From: CAWUKT01 sp963923035
Lineage (GTDB): Bacteria > Bacteroidota > Bacteroidia > J057 > JADKCL01
Length of the DNA: 64,000 bases
Assembly: GCA_963923035.1 (NCBI GenBank)
Contig: CAWUKT010000031.1
Location: 1 to 64,000, forward strand
Reading direction: 5' to 3'
A program made the translations under genes and the position numbers. This document shows, one piece after another, positions 60,477-64,000 of this stretch (positions are counted from its first letter, which is position 1; every line of letters begins with the position of its first letter). A model generated the notes under the pieces. That model was given only the letters and a program-made list of their open reading frames with translations. It searched no databases and was not told the origin of the DNA.

Positions 60477-61586
60477 TTACATGAATCCGTAGCGCTGACG
60501 GAGGCGCTCGACGATCCGCTGGGTGGATTTTCCATCCCAGTAGGGCGGAATTTCGCCTTGTTTGAAGGTGCCCGCCTCGATCTCATTGATATGAAGTTCA
60601 ATCTTCGGCAGGTCAAAATCGAGCAGGATATTGGTGCCGAGGGTGATCGTGCTGGGGCGCTCCGTGTTCGGGCGGATGGTGAGGCAGGGAACCTGACGGA
60701 AAGTGGTTTCCTCCTGGATGCCGCCGGAGTCGGTCACGACGACCTTGGATTTGGCGATGAGCTTTTGGAAGCTCAGGTAGTCCATGGGGCCGGATTGAAC
60801 GAGGTTCGGAATGGCATTGAATTCGTCGATCAGGCCAAATTGTTCCAGGCGCTTGCGGGTCCGGGGGTGGACCGGGAAAACGACGGGAAATTTTCCGCCA
60901 ATGAAGGTGATCATCTGGATCATCTTCCGCAATTGGTCTTCGAAATCGACGTTGCGGGGGCGGTGCATGGTGAGGAGGGCATATTCGCCTTCCGAGACGC
61001 CGAGGTCTTCCAGGACGGGAGCCGCTTCGATGTCGGGGGTAAAGGCGACGAGGGCATCGATCATGGTATTGCCCACAAACTCGATGGCGCCGTCTCCGTG
61101 GCCGTCGGCGTGGAGGTTGTCGAGGCCGGATTGCTCAGTGACGAAGAAGATGTCCGTGATGCGGTCGGTGAGGAGGCGGTTGATCTCCTCGGGCATGGCG
61201 AGGTCATTGCTGCGGAGGCCACTCTCGAGATGGGCGATGGGCACGCCCATCTTGTTCGCGGTGATGGCCGCCGCAAAGGTCGAGTTCACGTCGCCGACCA
61301 CAAAAATGAGGTCCGGTCGCCACTCGTTCATGACTTCGGTGAGCTGGACCATGATCTGGCCCATTTGGACGGACGGCTGTCCGGCCCCGATGCCGAGGTA
61401 ATAATCGGGTTCGCGGAGTTGCAGCTGTTCGAAGAAGACCTTGGACATGGCCCGGTCGTAGTGCTGGCCGGTGTGCAGGAGCCTGAACTCGAACTCATTC
61501 GGGTACTTGGCAAATTCCTTCTCGAACTGGGTGATCTTGATGAAGTTGGGTCGGGTTCCGACCACTGTGAGGATCTTTTTCTGCAT
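60477..61586 (-). CDS. wecB: UDP-N-acetylglucosamine 2-epimerase (non-hydrolysing)
   Basis: A 369-residue cytoplasmic enzyme interconverting UDP-GlcNAc and UDP-ManNAc for polysaccharide or capsule synthesis. GT-B fold signatures GTRPNFIKI at the N-terminus, LHTGQHYD, HLESGLRS, the middle VHPRTRKRLEQFG and the late SGGIQEETTF(R)QVPCLTIR block are all present. The length is typical. It stands apart from any polysaccharide cluster in this window. Upstream sit a hairpin and a REP-like palindrome. Confidence 0.93.
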   Translation of the reverse strand: MQKKILTVVGTRPNFIKITQFEKEFAKYPNEFEFRLLHTGQHYDRAMSKVFFEQLQLREPDYYLGIGAGQPSVQMGQIMVQLTEVMNEWRPDLIFVVGDVNSTFAAAITANKMGVPIAHLESGLRSNDLAMPEEINRLLTDRITDIFFVTEQSGLDNLHADGHGDGAIEFVGNTMIDALVAFTPDIEAAPVLEDLGVSEGEYALLTMHRPRNVDFEDQLRKMIQMITFIGGKFPVVFPVHPRTRKRLEQFGLIDEFNAIPNLVQSGPMDYLSFQKLIAKSKVVVTDSGGIQEETTFRQVPCLTIRPNTERPSTITLGTNILLDFDLPKIELHINEIEAGTFKQGEIPPYWDGKSTQRIVERLRQRYGFM

Positions 61587-61623
61587 GGTTCTCCGTCGTT
61601 TTCGCCGAATTTAAAACAAATGG

Positions 61624-61654
61624 TTGGGAAGGCCACATGCACGGGCCTTCCCAA
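61624..61654. terminator. Hairpin upstream of wecB
   Basis: Perfect 11-bp stem TTGGGAAGGCC / GGCCTTCCCAA with a 9-base loop. On the minus strand it is followed by CCATTTGTTTTAAA, 38 bases before the wecB start. It could be an attenuator in the leader or terminate a rightward transcript. Confidence 0.5.
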
Positions 61655-61689
61655 GGAGATTTTGCAATTATTTAATGAATGGGCAGGTG

Positions 61690-61754
61690 GGCGGTCCCGG
61701 CGCTTCCGCGCCGGGCGGTCCCTCCGGCAGTCGCTCCGCTCACGCAGGAGCTCC
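61690..61754. repeat. REP-like palindromic intergenic repeat
   Basis: CCCGGCGC / GCGCCGGG hairpin with loop TTCC (61696-61715), flanked by GGGCGGTCCC direct repeats (61690-61699, 61713-61722), followed by a second weak dyad (GGAG..CTCC near 61748). The GC-rich block contrasts with the AT-rich surroundings, as expected of a repetitive extragenic palindrome mobilised by a RAYT transposase. Copy number elsewhere cannot be judged from one window. Confidence 0.45.
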
Positions 61755-61925
61755 ACAATCGCCTCCGACACCTACTAAATAAAAAATCACCCAACAGTCA
61801 CACCGTCCGCCACTGGCAGTATGGCACGGTTTTTCCATGATTCTCACTGTAAAATTTGCTGTCGATTGTTATCGTAAATGCAGTCCACGGCAAGTAAATG
61901 GTTAGAAATAAGCTAGAATTACATT

Positions 61926-62633
61926 ATGGAAAAACCTACGAAAATGAAGCAGAATGTAGACCGGATGTTGGCCCGATTGGAAGGGCGAACTATCCATGAT
62001 CCACTGGTGAAGATGGTTCTGAAAGAGGTCTCGGAAATGTATGGGAGTGTTGAAAATCCGGACTTTGAAATGGACTATCTGGAGAGCCCGATGGAGTTCA
62101 AATATCGGGTCCATTTTTCGACCTCACTCTTCTACCAATACTACGCTACGATGCTGGCTCAGATTTGCCGGAACATTGGAGTGGATGCCTTTCGGAGGAA
62201 GCTGGAAGAGGCGGTCAGGTTGAGGGGGATTGTGGCGGAATTGAATGACGGGGAAATTGCCGCGCTCCTGTTTGCTGAACTTTGGGAGACGGAGGTGCCC
62301 TATGAAGTCGGGATTCAGATTGCGGGGGTGAATTATCCCGAAGCTGAATTGAGGGAGTTAGAGGATAAACTGAGCGAGGAATTCAGGTTCGACTTTTCCC
62401 AGACCTATGAATATGGCGATCCCGATTTCATTCAGGAACTGGTATCGAAGATTAAGACGGCCTTCAAGGAGGGCAATCCCGAAGTCTTCCAGCCCCAATT
62501 TCGGGTGGTGATGTTCAAGCGAATCTTGGATCGGAACTATCCCGACCTGTTTTACCGGTGGATTGTGATCGGTCACAAGCCAAAGTTCAAGGGCATTGTC
62601 CCATTTTCTGATTACCTCTTCGGCGATTACTAA
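61926..62633 (+). CDS. Protein of unknown function beside integrase
   Basis: A 235-residue cytoplasmic protein, mostly helical and acidic with repeated E/L-rich helices (EEAVRLRGIVAELN). No catalytic motif is recognisable. No signal or TM segment. It has a 338-bp gene-free upstream region that includes the REP-like repeat, and ends in a long hairpin before the tyrosine recombinase. It may be cargo of an integrated element or a chromosomal edge gene. Coding potential is clear. Confidence 0.6.
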   Translation: MEKPTKMKQNVDRMLARLEGRTIHDPLVKMVLKEVSEMYGSVENPDFEMDYLESPMEFKYRVHFSTSLFYQYYATMLAQICRNIGVDAFRRKLEEAVRLRGIVAELNDGEIAALLFAELWETEVPYEVGIQIAGVNYPEAELRELEDKLSEEFRFDFSQTYEYGDPDFIQELVSKIKTAFKEGNPEVFQPQFRVVMFKRILDRNYPDLFYRWIVIGHKPKFKGIVPFSDYLFGDY

Positions 62634-62653
62634 ACAAACCTAGATCCAACAAC

Positions 62654-62710
62654 GGCAATGGCTCTTTCTAAAACCTGCATTCGCAGGACAGGATTTCCAT
62701 TGCCCTTTTT
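62654..62710 (+). terminator. Long hairpin with T-tract after 235-residue gene
   Basis: Outer stem GGCAATGG / CCATTGCC (62654-62661, 62697-62704) and an inner hairpin CCTGC / GCAGG (62674-62678, 62683-62687), followed by CTTTTT. It is terminator-like but, with its symmetrical form next to an integrase gene, may also be part of an attachment region. Confidence 0.65.
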
Positions 62711-62731
62711 CCCACCCCAAACCCATTAAAT

Positions 62732-64000
62732 ATGACCTCTCAAGCAAGGAATTACGGAAAATCCCACAACGTGGGGTTTCATTTCGACAACTATCCGAAC
62801 AAAAAGAAGGAGGGCCGCGTGAAGATTTCGCTGGTCGTCAACCTCACCGGCAAGAAGGAATATTACCCTATTCTCCCCGCGCCTTTCATGTTCCGCAAGT
62901 ACTGGAAGGAAGCCGTCGACGCGGAAACGGGGCAAAAGCTCGGCCACAATTTTATCCAGTCCAGAGGAAACCGCGACTACGAATCGATTTTCCCGGTCAT
63001 TGCGGAGGCGAAATCGGAGATGGAAGCATTGATTCGGAAGCTGTTGCGGAAAAAAGAAGCTCTCACCCATACGACTTTGCGGCGGCGCTGGAACCGGGAA
63101 AGTGATCTGCTCGGTGACTATTTGGAAATGTACATCGACAAACAGGTCCCGCAGCGGAAGTGTTCCACCCATCGAAACTATTTGCAGATGCTGGAGAAAG
63201 TGAGGCTGTATGACCCGGAGTTGAAATTGGCGGAGGTTTCGTGGGAATGGTTTCAGGAATTTCAGTCGTGGTTGGTGAACGATTTCCAGAGCCCGCGCAA
63301 AAAGGAACGGGGCATGGAGGAAACGACCGTGGCGAAATACCTGCACCAGTTGGGGAAGATTTTCCGGTGGGCCAAGACGCAGGGCGATATTGAGGAAGAC
63401 CCTTATTATCACTTCAAGGGGTTGCCGAACAATGTAAAATGCCGTCGCCCCCGCCCCAATCCGCTGACGATGGCCGAGGTGCTTCGGTTGGATGAAGCCT
63501 ACCACAATGAAGAACTGATGAATTGCACCCTGACCTCGCGCAAGGGGCGGCAATATTCAGTGGGCGATAGCTGGCACCGCTACCTCCAGATGATCATGGT
63601 GTCGCTTTATTCGGGCGTTCGCTATTCGGACCTTAAACGGTTCGGTGATCCCCGCAATTTTAAGATTGTGGAGAATCCGACCGGAACGCGCATCCATTTC
63701 AAGATGCAGAAGAGTCAACGGGACCACGCTATTTTGATCACAGAGCGCCTTCGTTCGGTGATGACAGAACGTAAGGATGGCGGGATATTGATGGGCAAAG
63801 TCGCCTCCAATGCTACCCTGAATCTGAAACTCAAAGCGATTCTGGCGCATTTGGGATTGGACCCCGACCACAAATGGCACGATCTACGGGCGACTTTTGC
63901 CAACCTGATCCGTGACCTGTCCGAAGATGAATTTGGCGCGTCGAAGGCTTTGGGGCATTCGAAACTGGCCACGACCCAGGCCCATTACTTTGACAGTTCC
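62732..64000 (+). CDS. Tyrosine recombinase/phage-type integrase (partial, runs off window)
   Basis: At least 423 residues from ATG 62732, open at the window end. An N-terminal SAM-like core-binding region (~120-230, KYLHQLGKIFRWAK) is followed by the catalytic domain: Arg297 in SGVRYSD, the lysine hairpin MQKSQRDHA, HDLR (H383, R386), GHSK (H409) and the nucleophile Tyr419 in AHYFD. All catalytic residues are visible. The N-terminus (residues 1-115) is basic with an arm-like character. Such integrases belong to integrative elements or phages, so this is a possible island boundary. A search of the next sequence would show its cargo. Confidence 0.9.
   Translation, partial: MTSQARNYGKSHNVGFHFDNYPNKKKEGRVKISLVVNLTGKKEYYPILPAPFMFRKYWKEAVDAETGQKLGHNFIQSRGNRDYESIFPVIAEAKSEMEALIRKLLRKKEALTHTTLRRRWNRESDLLGDYLEMYIDKQVPQRKCSTHRNYLQMLEKVRLYDPELKLAEVSWEWFQEFQSWLVNDFQSPRKKERGMEETTVAKYLHQLGKIFRWAKTQGDIEEDPYYHFKGLPNNVKCRRPRPNPLTMAEVLRLDEAYHNEELMNCTLTSRKGRQYSVGDSWHRYLQMIMVSLYSGVRYSDLKRFGDPRNFKIVENPTGTRIHFKMQKSQRDHAILITERLRSVMTERKDGGILMGKVASNATLNLKLKAILAHLGLDPDHKWHDLRATFANLIRDLSEDEFGASKALGHSKLATTQAHYFDSS

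Overview
The window reads as chromosomal DNA of a moderately GC-rich gliding Bacteroidota, most likely in or near the Saprospiria (Lewinella/Haliscomenobacter-like). The evidence is several type IX secretion (T9SS) cargo proteins with C-terminal sorting domains, the gliding lipoprotein GldB, a PD40/OmpA lipoprotein, a PorT-type beta-barrel, the DUF4212/VC_2705 sodium symporter pair, and promoters of the Bacteroidota form (TTG-N19-TAnnTTTG). I see no tRNA, rRNA or CRISPR array. The lineage is inferred from gene content only.

Layout. 0-6.9 kb: a POT peptide transporter, a 7-TM protein with a winged-helix-like tail, a small secreted LRR protein, and a queE-ompA/PD40-recX operon. 7-17.9 kb: an LVIVD-repeat T9SS protein, folD, lepA, an NtrC-type regulator, a 1471-residue T9SS protein and an outer-membrane barrel. 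18-23 kb: gldB, gcvT, a comB-type phosphatase and an RlmI-type methyltransferase, which look AT-richer than the rest. 22.7-32 kb: a probable minus-strand operon of low-complexity lipoprotein, OmpP1/FadL barrel and 85-residue protein, divergent from proS, then htpG and a hydrolase/TPR lipoprotein.

32-41.5 kb: a minus-strand acetate locus running porin, DUF4212 small subunit, ActP-like symporter, two tiny membrane proteins, a symporter-histidine kinase fusion, a receiver protein and acetyl-CoA synthetase. The kinase gene is broken by a one-base deletion at its H-box. A zinc-ribbon/HTH protein without an ATG start lies just upstream. 41.8-49.5 kb: a membrane-anchored DUF4258 protein, queD-folE, a CrtI-like oxidoreductase, an ArsR regulator with two matching operator dyads and a downstream Cys-cluster protein, an e(P4)-type phosphatase, a TetR-like regulator and a secreted coiled-coil protein. 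49.5-61.6 kb: a two-subunit transketolase, a T9SS type-B protein, two tandem paralogous T9SS proteins, a halogenase/LodB-like flavoprotein and wecB. 61.6-64 kb: a REP-like palindrome, an unknown protein and a tyrosine recombinase running off the end, which may mark the edge of an integrated element.

The best candidates for undescribed biology are the 10-bp-phased TTCAG array beside the POT transporter, the ArsR/Cys-protein module with paired ATGAA-N6-TTCAT dyads, the membrane-anchored DUF4258 protein, and the adhesive-like low-complexity lipoprotein. All functions are assigned by reading motifs by eye. No database search was run.
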